Shown: positions 15,554 through 22,493 of the stretch, piece after piece | Numbering within the stretch: the first letter of the stretch is position 1 | Layout: every line of letters begins with the position of its first letter | NCBI GenBank assembly: GCA_964608495.1 | Contig: CAZSOQ010000073.1 | Location: forward strand, 1-22,493 | DNA: 22,493 nt | Direction of reading: 5' to 3' | From: JAKORR01 sp964608495 | GTDB lineage: Bacteria; Armatimonadota; Zipacnadia; Zipacnadales; FEN-943 | Made by a program: the position numbers and the translations under genes | Notes under the pieces: model-generated | Database searches by the model: none | The model's input: only the letters and a program-made list of their open reading frames with translations | Told to the model about the DNA's origin: nothing

Positions 15554-16209
15554 TGAGGAATCTAGGGCTGATAGGGCTAGCCGCTGCCGCCCTGGTGACC
15601 TGGTTCGCCACGGGAGTGGGCCAGGGCGCCCAACCGGTTGCCGACACCACGCTGAGCACCCAAGAGGTGCGAGTCGGCGAGGCCAGCTTCGGGGACCTCG
15701 CCGCCGATGCCCTCTGTGATGCCACCTCCGCGTCGGTGGCCTTCGTGCCGGCGGTGGCCTTCAAGGAGGGCACGATCAACGCCGGGCCCTTCGACCAGGC
15801 CGCCGTGGAGGGGCTGCTTCAGAACCCGGGCGAGACGCTGGCCGTCTCGTCGCTGTCCGGGGCACAGATCAGGCAGGCCATCGAGCGGAGCCTGTCGCGC
15901 CTGCCGCTGCCGAGCGGGGCTTTCCTGCAGGTGTCCGGGATGACCGTGACCTTCGACCCGACGGCCAAGCGCGAGGAGCGGGTGAAGCAGATCCTGGTCG
16001 GCGGGTCGCCGATCAACGATGCGCAGAGGTATGAGGTGGCGATGCCGCTGTCGCTGGCGAAGGGCGGGTCCGGCTACTTCCAGATCTTCGACGCGGGCAG
16101 CGTCGTGCGCCAGGAGAGCGTCGGGATGGGGAGCGCCATCCATACCTTCGCTCAGGCACAGGGCCATGTGAGCTACACGGGCCAAGGGCGGCTCATGCCG
16201 TCGAACTGA
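15553..16209 (+). CDS. Exported stand-alone 5'-nucleotidase C-terminal-like domain protein
   Basis: The 218-residue protein has a signal peptide (MRNLGLIGLAAAALVTWFAT, then GVGQGAQ) and then only the C-terminal, substrate-binding domain of the UshA/5'-nucleotidase family. EASFGDLAADALCDATSA matches the E-x-x-L/F-G-D-L-x-A-D-A signature. FLQVSGMTVTFDP, a YEVAMPLSLAKGGSGYF region and the GFxxF-like end also fit the domain. The N-terminal metallophosphatase domain with its Asp/His/Asn metal ligands is absent, and nothing coding-like upstream could supply it, since prfB lies there. It is therefore unlikely to be a nucleotidase by itself; nucleotide or ligand binding is possible. The ATG overlaps the prfB stop (TGATG); AAGGTGG lies some 9 nt before it. 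A GTG three bases earlier is an alternative start. It ends at a terminator. Confidence 0.82.
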   Translation: MRNLGLIGLAAAALVTWFATGVGQGAQPVADTTLSTQEVRVGEASFGDLAADALCDATSASVAFVPAVAFKEGTINAGPFDQAAVEGLLQNPGETLAVSSLSGAQIRQAIERSLSRLPLPSGAFLQVSGMTVTFDPTAKREERVKQILVGGSPINDAQRYEVAMPLSLAKGGSGYFQIFDAGSVVRQESVGMGSAIHTFAQAQGHVSYTGQGRLMPSN

Positions 16210-16258
16210 GCCCGCGCGAGGCCCGGGCCTGCGCCGGGGCCCCTGACGTCGGGACCTG

Positions 16259-16295
16259 AACGCCCCCGCCGTGACGACGGGGGCGTTTCGCTTCG
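16259..16295 (+). terminator. Intrinsic terminator after the secA-prfB-nucleotidase-domain gene cluster
   Basis: A perfect 10-bp stem (16259-16268 with 16278-16287), a 9-nt loop, then a T-containing tail (TTTCGCTT). It sits 50 nt after the stop codon at 16209. Confidence 0.8.
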
Positions 16296-16387
16296 AGGCG
16301 CCTCGCGCGAGGCTGCCGCGACCGCGACGAGGGGAGGATTGGCCCGTCGCGGGAACGAACCAGGACCGGCGGATGGGGAGACGCCCG

Positions 16388-16496
16388 AGGCTGCGCAGAA
16401 AGCACCGGAGAAGCAGTACTGCGCAGCGTAGTAGTGTAACCCTCGGGTCATAGGCCTGTACGGCGCAGGTAGGCACGCGGGCTTTCTGCGCAGCCT
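16388..16496 (+). repeat. Perfect 16-bp inverted repeat enclosing 77 nt; possible structured RNA
   Basis: AGGCTGCGCAGAAAGC (16388-16403) is the exact reverse complement of 16481-16496. The interior can form at least two short hairpins: ACTGCG-CAG-CGTAGT (16418-16432) and CCTG-TACGGCG-CAGG (16455-16469). Together they suggest a long closing helix around a multi-branch centre. The palindrome CTGCGCAG occurs three times (16391, 16419, 16486). The element lies in the 390-bp gene-free stretch 16210-16599, between a terminator and an exported glycosidase gene, about 100 nt upstream of its start. It does not match the SRP RNA tetraloop consensus, tRNA T-arm or known riboswitch cores that I can recall. 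A small mobile element is possible, but no target-site duplication is seen. Confidence 0.45.
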
Positions 16497-16599
16497 GGCC
16501 CCCAGGGCCCGACGGAAGGGGCGGGCCCGGTGGTGAGCGGCGGAAGGGGCCGGTCCGGGCCCCCGCGGGCAATCCGGAAGCCAGGGAGAGATGCCCCCG

Positions 16600-18813
16600 A
16601 TGAAGGCGGCGCTGCTGCTTGGTCAGGACTATGCGTGGCTGATACTGGTCGCCTGGGCCCTGCTCACGGTGGTGGAGGGCGCGGCTCAGGTCCGGGCGCA
16701 TCCGGCCTACGAGCCGCCCGATCCCACGCCTCTGGAGGGGAGTCCGAACCTCTTCTTGCGGGCTATCGTCACCGCCTCGCCTCACTGGAGCGACCGGGTG
16801 CCCGAGTTTGCGGTCAACGGCCGGCGCGACAACGCGGGCGAGCACTGGGCCGCCGAGAACATACCCGTAGGGCTCACCGTGGACCTCGGGGAGCCGCGCG
16901 AGATCAACACGATCCGCCTGTGGACCTACTGGGACAATCGGCGGTACTACCAATACGTCATCGAGGGCTCGGAGGACGGCGAGACGTGGGCGGTGCTGGT
17001 GGACCGGCGAGAGAACGCGACGGCCGCGACCGCCCTGGGCGAGACCTTCCACTTCCCAACCGCCACGGTGCGGTATGTCCGCACGACCTTTACCCACAAC
17101 TCCGCAAGCAACGTGGCGGGCGGGCATATCGTCGAGATCGAGGGGTATGCGATCGCGCCCGAGCAGGCGCGGGCGATGATGGAACGCGAGGAGGCCTGGC
17201 GGGGCGTAACGGCGGGGCTGCATGGGGCCGTGGGCTCCACGGATAGGCGCTACGCGCGGGGGCTGGTGCCCGATCTGGCGGAGACGGACGGCGGACGCCG
17301 GTGGTCGGCAGTGGCGTGGCGGGGTGAACGGGCCAGCGGCCAGGTGGTGCTTTGGACTGGGGAGGGCGCGAGGCAGGTGCGGCTGGCGGCCTCGGCGCTG
17401 CGCTCCGAGGCGGGGGACGAACTGCCGCGCGACTGCCTGCAGGTCCGCTTCGTGCGATATGTGCTGGGCGACGGCCAGGTGCTCGGGGACGTGCTGGACA
17501 CGGCGGCGCGGCTGGACCTGGCGCCCCACAGCGCGCGGCCGGTGTGGGTCTCGGTCGAGCCGCCCGCGGACGCGCGGCCGGGCCTGTACCGCGGCCGGGT
17601 CGAGGTGCGCGCGGAGGGCGTGGAGCCGCTGGCCTTCGAGGTCGAGGTCGAGGTGCTGCCGGCGGTGCTGCCGCCCGCGGCGGAGTGGGCCTTCCGGCTG
17701 GACCTGTGGCAGAACCCCTACGCGCTGGCCCGGTATCACCACGTAGAGCCCTGGTCGCCGCAGCACCTGGCGCTGCTCGAGCCGCACCTGCGGCTGCTGG
17801 CCGGCGCGGGGCAGAAGTGTATCACGACGACCATCGTGTACCAGCCCTGGGGCACGCAGACCTACGACCCCTACGACTCGATGGTCGAGTGGACGCGCCG
17901 GGCCGATGGGACCTGGAGCTTCGACTACACGCACTTCGACCAATACGTCGAGCTTTGCGATCGGTGCGGAATCAGGGACTCGATAAGCTGCTACTCGATG
18001 GTGCCGTGGACGAACCGGTTCCGGTACCTGGACGAGGCGACAGGGGACTACGCCTATGTGCAGGCGGCGCCCGGGACGGAGGAGTACGCCACGCTGTGGC
18101 GGGCGTTCCTGGGCGACTTCGTGGTCCACCTGCGCGAGCGGGGATGGCTGGAGCGCGCGGCCATCGCCATGGACGAGCGGCCCGCCGAGCTGATGAAGCC
18201 GATGCTGGCGCTGCTGCGTGAGGCCGCGCCGGGGCTGAAGGTGGCGCTGGCGGGGAGCAACGAGCCGGAGCTGAAGGACGCGGTGGACGACTGGTGCGTG
18301 TTCATCAGTCCGGCGCTGGACCCCACCATCGCTCGCGAGCGGGCCGAGCGCGGCCGGCCCACGACCTTCTACGTGTGCTGCGGGCCGGGCCGCCCGAACA
18401 CCTTCACCTTCTCGCCTCCGGCCGAGGCGGCGTGGCTGGGGCTCTACGCGGCGGCGAAGGGGTACTCGGGCCTCCTGCGCTGGGCCTTCGATAGCTGGGT
18501 CGAGGACCCGCTGTGGGACACGAGCTACGTCACCTGGCCCGCGGGCGACTGCTTCCTTACCTACCCGGGGCCGCGCAGCTCGGTGCGCTTCGAGCGACTG
18601 CGCGAGGGGATCCAGGACTACGAGAAGATCCGCCTGCTGCGCGAGGCGCTGGCGGGCCGGGACGATGAGGCCGTCAGGGACGGCCTGCGCCGCCTGGACG
18701 AGGCCCTGGCAGGCTTCACCTTCGAGCAGGCGCAGAAGGAGCCCGCGGCCGAGGCTGTGAGCCGAGTGCGCGCGGTGCTGGTGGAGCTGTCGCGCCTGGC
18801 GGCGGGAGGGTAG
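16600..18813 (+). CDS. Exported GH123/DUF4091-like glycosidase with N-terminal F5/8C (discoidin-like) domain
   Basis: The 737-residue protein starts with a signal-anchor-like segment (AWLILVAWALLTVVEG, about 10-27). A discoidin/F5-8C type carbohydrate-binding domain follows (about 45-185; motifs FAVNGRRDN and VGLTVDLGEPREINTIRLW). Next is a beta-sandwich (about 215-350) and a barrel. Asp525-Glu526 in AIAMDERPAE is positioned like the Asp-Glu catalytic pair of GH123 beta-N-acetylgalactosaminidases, which use substrate-assisted hydrolysis. The C-terminal REGIQDYEKIRLL is the DUF4091 signature. ATG 16600 is preferred over 16591 because GGGAG lies about 11 nt upstream of it but only 2 nt from 16591; the difference is three residues. 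It lies directly upstream of a larger paralogue. The exact substrate is not known; galactosaminoglycans or other beta-glycans are possible. Confidence 0.82.
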   Translation: MKAALLLGQDYAWLILVAWALLTVVEGAAQVRAHPAYEPPDPTPLEGSPNLFLRAIVTASPHWSDRVPEFAVNGRRDNAGEHWAAENIPVGLTVDLGEPREINTIRLWTYWDNRRYYQYVIEGSEDGETWAVLVDRRENATAATALGETFHFPTATVRYVRTTFTHNSASNVAGGHIVEIEGYAIAPEQARAMMEREEAWRGVTAGLHGAVGSTDRRYARGLVPDLAETDGGRRWSAVAWRGERASGQVVLWTGEGARQVRLAASALRSEAGDELPRDCLQVRFVRYVLGDGQVLGDVLDTAARLDLAPHSARPVWVSVEPPADARPGLYRGRVEVRAEGVEPLAFEVEVEVLPAVLPPAAEWAFRLDLWQNPYALARYHHVEPWSPQHLALLEPHLRLLAGAGQKCITTTIVYQPWGTQTYDPYDSMVEWTRRADGTWSFDYTHFDQYVELCDRCGIRDSISCYSMVPWTNRFRYLDEATGDYAYVQAAPGTEEYATLWRAFLGDFVVHLRERGWLERAAIAMDERPAELMKPMLALLREAAPGLKVALAGSNEPELKDAVDDWCVFISPALDPTIARERAERGRPTTFYVCCGPGRPNTFTFSPPAEAAWLGLYAAAKGYSGLLRWAFDSWVEDPLWDTSYVTWPAGDCFLTYPGPRSSVRFERLREGIQDYEKIRLLREALAGRDDEAVRDGLRRLDEALAGFTFEQAQKEPAAEAVSRVRAVLVELSRLAAGG

Positions 18814-18952
18814 GACGCGCCGGCGCTGGGCGTCCCTGGGCGGCGCGCGATGGGGCCGGGGGGCGCGTGCGAGCGCGATTGACGCGGGGCGACAGGGACG
18901 ACCGATTTCCGAGGCCGGGCTGCCGGGGCCCGTGGCCTGGGAGGGCAAAGAC

Positions 18953-21900
18953 ATGAGGACCCGTGTCTGGCCGATCCTGCTGCTGGCCTGCCTGGGGTGC
19001 GCGCTGGCGTGCCTGGCGGGCGCCGCGGAGGCGCAGCCGATAGCCCCCGAGGTGGCGGCGGTCTGCAACCTTGTCGAGAACGGGGGCTTCGAGGAGGGCG
19101 CGGAGGTGCCCGCGTGGTGGAGCCGGTTCCCGGCGAAGGATGCGGACGGCAACCGGCACCTGCTGGACACGAGCACGGCCCACTCGGGGCGGTCCAGCGC
19201 GCTGATCTGGAGCGTCACGCCCCACGAGACGGGGAAGGCAGGGTTCCAGTGGAACAAGTACGGGCTGGCGGTCGAGGCCGGGTCCACGCTGATCGTGTCG
19301 TACTGGATCAAGACGGACGGCAAGGCGCCGATCGGCACGGGGATTCACTTCTACGACAAGGACGGGAACCACTTGGGCTTTGAGGAGCAGCGGGCGCCGG
19401 CGGACGCGCGCGAGTGGGTCTACGTGCGCAAGGAGGTGGCCGTACCGCGGAAGGCGAGCAAGATGGGGCTGGCGCTGTACGCCCGGGATGAGGCCAAGAC
19501 GTGGTACGACGACGTGGCGTTGCTGGGCACGCCGAGGGCCGAGGCGGTGCGCGGGACGCCGAAACTGGACGGGGAGCTGAGCGATGCCTGCTGGGCGGAG
19601 GAACGGGCGATCCGGGACTTCGTGCTGCACACGGGCGCGGGCCTGCCCGGTGAGAAGACCAGGGCATGGCTGGCCTACGACGACGAGAATCTGTACGTGG
19701 CCTTCCGCTGCCCCCACGCGGCGGGCGCGAAGCTGAAGGCCGAGGCCACCGAGCACGACGGCAACACGTGGCTGGACGACAGCATCGAGGTGTTCCTGGA
19801 CCCGTGGCACGGGCATAGCGACTACTACCAGTTTTGCGTGAACTGGCGGGGGCTGATTCGCGACTCGAGGGGGCGCGCCCCGGGCTGGGAGTCGGGCGCC
19901 AGAGCCGCGGCCAGGGACGGCGCCGAGGCCTGGACCGTCGAGGTGGCGATTCCCTACGGGAACCTGGGCCTGAACATGGACGTGGGCAAGGTCTGGGGCG
20001 TCAACCTGGTGCGCAACGACCGCGTGCGCGGCGAGGTGAGCACGTGGTCGCTGGGGGGCTTCCACGCGCCGGGGCGGTTCGGGAACGGGACCCTCGAGCC
20101 GGACCTGAGCAAGCCGGTGAGCGCGGACCTGGCCAAGCGGCTGGACGAGGCCGAGCGGGCGCAGGCCGTGATGCTGGCGGAGATGGCGGAGACGGGCCTA
20201 TCCGCCGAGGCGCTGGCCGAGGCGCGGGGCCTGATGGACAAGGCCGCGGCTACGGCCGAGGAGCTGCGGCGGATCAGCGCCGGCCAGGCTGCGGTGCCCG
20301 AGGGCGGATGGGAAGCGGTGCGGGCGTCGCTGGCGAGCATTACCGACACCCACCGGGCCGCCCGGCGGGCCGCGATCAATGCCCTCTTCGGTTTCCAGGG
20401 CGGGGAGCAGACCGGATTCCGGGTGGTCATCGGCTCGCCGCTGCAGAAGGTGCGGCGGTCCGGGCCGGTCGAGGACGGGCTGATCGCCCGGCAGGTGCAC
20501 CTGCAGGCGGCGCGCGATGAGGCCGAGTCGTTCCAGCTCATCATCGTTCCGGCGGGGGGCGCGCTTGAGGGCGTGACCGTCGAGGCGGGCGACCTGCGCG
20601 GCCCCGGCGGGAGCCTGGCGGTGAATTGGAGCCCCGTGGGGTACGTCGAGACGGCCGAGCCCGTCTACGAGACCGAGTACGTGGGCTGGTGGCCGGACCC
20701 CCTGCTGCCGGCGGGGCCCTTTGATGTGGCGGCCGACGAGCGACAGCCGGTCTGGTTCACGGTGGAGGTGCCAGCAGAGGCCCAGCCGGGCCTATATGCG
20801 GGACAGGTGACCGTCAGGCACGGAGGGAAGGCGCTGTCGGTGCCCGTGGAGCTGCGGGTGATGAACTTCCGGCTGCCCAGGCCCGGGACGCTGTCCACGG
20901 CCTTCGGCATGTACCTGTCCTACGTCGCGCGGTGGTGGTTCGGCAACGAGCCGCGGAAGATGCCCATCGAGGCCTACGCGGGGCTGTGCGAGTTCCTGGG
21001 CAAGTACCGGCTGGCCCCCAAGAACGCGGCCCGCGAGTACATCAGCGTCCGGCGTGAGGACGAGGGCTACGTGGTGGACATGAGCCAGCTTCAGCAGACC
21101 GTGGGCAAGCTGGCCCGAGAATACTATGCGCCGTATTCCTACGCGCTGTGCCGCATCAGCCTGCCCGACTACTGGTGGCGCTCCGACCGGGCGAGCTCCT
21201 ACTCGCTCGAGCGGGAGGGAGCTAGGGTCGGAGAAGGCTGTCTACGCGTGAGCCTGCTGAAGAACGACCAGTGGGCCGGCGTGTCGCGGGCCGTCAGCGA
21301 CGCGAACCTGCGGCTGAAGGAGTGCGACCGGATCAGGTTCTGGCTGCGGGCGGCCGATGAGGAGTCGGCCCAGGATACGCTGGACGTGTACCTGAACGTC
21401 GACGGCGGGCGCTACGTGACGCGCGTGCCGGTGGGCTCGATGGAGTGGCATGAGGTGGTGCTGCCCATCGAGAGCTTCAAGCACAACCAGACCGGGGAGG
21501 CCTTCACGGTCGAGACGTTCCGGGTACTGAGGACCTTCCAGTTCGTCATCACGGCGTCGCCGCACACGGTGTCTTTTCTCGTGGACGAGATCGCGGCGGA
21601 AGGGCCGCAGGGGCGAGTGCTGATGGACCCCTGCGAGGGGGACAATGATGTGGCGGCCGCTCGGGCGGCCCGGTTCGTGCGGGCCTGCGCCGAAGAGTAC
21701 GAGCGGCAGGGGCTGCCGCCCGAGGTGTTCGTGTACGGGTTCGACGAGCCGCGGCCGGAAGACTACCCCTTCCTGCGGGCTGCGTACACGAAGATCCGCG
21801 AGGCCGCGCCGAAGTACCCGATCATGCAGACGATCGGCGACCCGAGCCCGCGGGACCTGGTGGGCGTGGTGGACATCTGGTGCCCGTTGACGGCGCGGCT

Positions 21901-22493
21901 GGACTCGGACTTCTACGCCGAACGGCTGCAGGCCGGGGACACGCTGTGGACCTACGTGTGCTGCGGGCCTAGGCCGCCCTACGCGAACTTCTTCGTTGAC
22001 CAGCCCGCGACCGACCATCGCATGGTGTTCTGGCAGGCCAGGCAGCACGGGGCCACGGGTGTCCTGTACTGGTGCGTGACGATCTGGGACGGGCTGCCCA
22101 TGGCCTACCAGGGCGGGCCGTGCTTCCCGGATGTGCCCATCCATCTCAGGGACCACACGAGTTACAAGACCTTCAAGGTGAACGGCGACGGGCTGATCGT
22201 CTACCCGGGCAAGGATGTGACGCCGCTGTCCTCGATCCGGCTGGAGACGATCAGGGACGGGATCGAGGACTACGAGTACCTGGCGCTGCTGGACCGGCTG
22301 GTGAAGAAGGCCGAGGCTCTGCCCGAGGACCGGCGGCCGCCGGCCGAGGCCCTGCAGCAGGCCAGGGAGCTGGCGCGGGTGCCGGAGGAGATCTCGCGCA
22401 CGATGACCGAGTACACGAAGGACGCGCGGGCGATCCTGGAGCGCCGGCGGCAGGTGGCCGAGGCGATCGAGTGGCTGGTGGGGGCTGTGGGGG
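18953..22493 (+). CDS. Large multidomain exported GH123/DUF4091-like glycosidase (3' end outside window)
   Basis: One open frame with no stop runs from the ATG at 18953 (GGGAGG 8 nt upstream) to the right edge, at least 1180 codons. Order: signal peptide (MRTRVWPILLLACLGCALAC onward, to about 27); a CBM4/9-like beta-sandwich opening NLVENGGFEEG (about 38-195); a family-9-like module VRGTPKLDGELSDACW to about 385, containing WLAYDDENLYVAFRC and DDSIEVFLDPWHG; a helical linker (about 385-480); a second beta-sandwich (about 490-645); then a GH123-like barrel. FVYGFDEPRPEDY holds Asp931-Glu932, the expected catalytic pair. A separate beta-sandwich (about 749-890) is inserted within the barrel before that pair. 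IRDGIEDYEYLALLDRL (about 1100) is the DUF4091-type end, followed by further charged helix. It is a larger relative of the gene just upstream. Confidence 0.85.
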   Translation, partial: MRTRVWPILLLACLGCALACLAGAAEAQPIAPEVAAVCNLVENGGFEEGAEVPAWWSRFPAKDADGNRHLLDTSTAHSGRSSALIWSVTPHETGKAGFQWNKYGLAVEAGSTLIVSYWIKTDGKAPIGTGIHFYDKDGNHLGFEEQRAPADAREWVYVRKEVAVPRKASKMGLALYARDEAKTWYDDVALLGTPRAEAVRGTPKLDGELSDACWAEERAIRDFVLHTGAGLPGEKTRAWLAYDDENLYVAFRCPHAAGAKLKAEATEHDGNTWLDDSIEVFLDPWHGHSDYYQFCVNWRGLIRDSRGRAPGWESGARAAARDGAEAWTVEVAIPYGNLGLNMDVGKVWGVNLVRNDRVRGEVSTWSLGGFHAPGRFGNGTLEPDLSKPVSADLAKRLDEAERAQAVMLAEMAETGLSAEALAEARGLMDKAAATAEELRRISAGQAAVPEGGWEAVRASLASITDTHRAARRAAINALFGFQGGEQTGFRVVIGSPLQKVRRSGPVEDGLIARQVHLQAARDEAESFQLIIVPAGGALEGVTVEAGDLRGPGGSLAVNWSPVGYVETAEPVYETEYVGWWPDPLLPAGPFDVAADERQPVWFTVEVPAEAQPGLYAGQVTVRHGGKALSVPVELRVMNFRLPRPGTLSTAFGMYLSYVARWWFGNEPRKMPIEAYAGLCEFLGKYRLAPKNAAREYISVRREDEGYVVDMSQLQQTVGKLAREYYAPYSYALCRISLPDYWWRSDRASSYSLEREGARVGEGCLRVSLLKNDQWAGVSRAVSDANLRLKECDRIRFWLRAADEESAQDTLDVYLNVDGGRYVTRVPVGSMEWHEVVLPIESFKHNQTGEAFTVETFRVLRTFQFVITASPHTVSFLVDEIAAEGPQGRVLMDPCEGDNDVAAARAARFVRACAEEYERQGLPPEVFVYGFDEPRPEDYPFLRAAYTKIREAAPKYPIMQTIGDPSPRDLVGVVDIWCPLTARLDSDFYAERLQAGDTLWTYVCCGPRPPYANFFVDQPATDHRMVFWQARQHGATGVLYWCVTIWDGLPMAYQGGPCFPDVPIHLRDHTSYKTFKVNGDGLIVYPGKDVTPLSSIRLETIRDGIEDYEYLALLDRLVKKAEALPEDRRPPAEALQQARELARVPEEISRTMTEYTKDARAILERRRQVAEAIEWLVGAVG

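Noticed and set aside
16388..16496. SRP 4.5S RNA or tRNA
   Set aside because: No GGAAGGAAGCAGCC-like loop pairing with GGCAG, no TTCGA T-loop and no CCA end; only a partial likeness (CCGGAGAAGCAG) is present.
15577..19338. A 1253-codon minus-strand open frame spanning several plus-strand genes
   Set aside because: Crosses two genes, a terminator and an intergenic region, is rich in Arg/Pro/His, and shows no domain; it is a GC artefact.

Overview
The window is about 22.5 kb of very GC-rich bacterial DNA with strongly G/C-ending codons. It comes from a draft assembly, because exactly 100 N interrupt it at 9722-9821. The best lineage guess is Armatimonadota or a close relative. Two prepilin-like genes carry the N-terminal signature ILFPVFARAREKARQ and one shows the full H-X9-DG motif; this style, together with many secreted glycoside-hydrolase-like proteins, is characteristic of that phylum. 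This is inference from family style, not a phylogenetic result.

Layout. Left part (1-3.4 kb): the start of a prepilin-like gene running off the left edge (minus), an exported YdjC/ChbG-type carbohydrate deacetylase (minus), a divergent Gfo/Idh/MocA oxidoreductase (plus), a strong bidirectional terminator, and a second, complete prepilin-like gene (minus). From 7.7 to 3.7 kb there is a tight minus-strand operon of three genes: an eight-cysteine protein of unknown function, a GH20-like hexosaminidase joined by a GTGA overlap, and a GH26-like glycosidase starting 3 nt after the GH20 stop. From 7.8 to 10.2 kb there is a minus-strand predicted outer-membrane beta-barrel gene. It looks split by the N gap, but the gap is flanked by identical 55-bp ends, and collapsing them restores one 729-codon frame. 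From 10.4 to 11.1 kb there is a DUF2225 protein (minus), divergent from secA.

The plus strand then carries housekeeping genes: secA (with a roughly 95-residue insertion in its second nucleotide-binding domain) and prfB (release factor 2, with its programmed +1 frameshift at an in-frame TGA). A small exported protein follows, overlapping prfB by one base, made only of a 5'-nucleotidase C-terminal-like domain. After a clear terminator there is a 390-bp non-coding stretch with a perfect 16-bp inverted repeat that may form a structured RNA. Two large exported GH123/DUF4091-like glycosidases with carbohydrate-binding modules close the window. The second runs off the right edge after at least 1180 codons.

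The accessory genes share a theme of breaking down amino-sugar or acetylated glycans: deacetylase, GH20-like, GH26-like, two GH123-like proteins and an oxidoreductase. They sit around core secretion (secA) and translation (prfB) genes. No tRNA, rRNA, CRISPR array, transposase or phage gene was seen. Intergenic stretches 96-360, 10170-10454, 11130-11402, 14310-14439 and 18814-18952 hold no gene that I can support; promoter candidates in two of them are listed.
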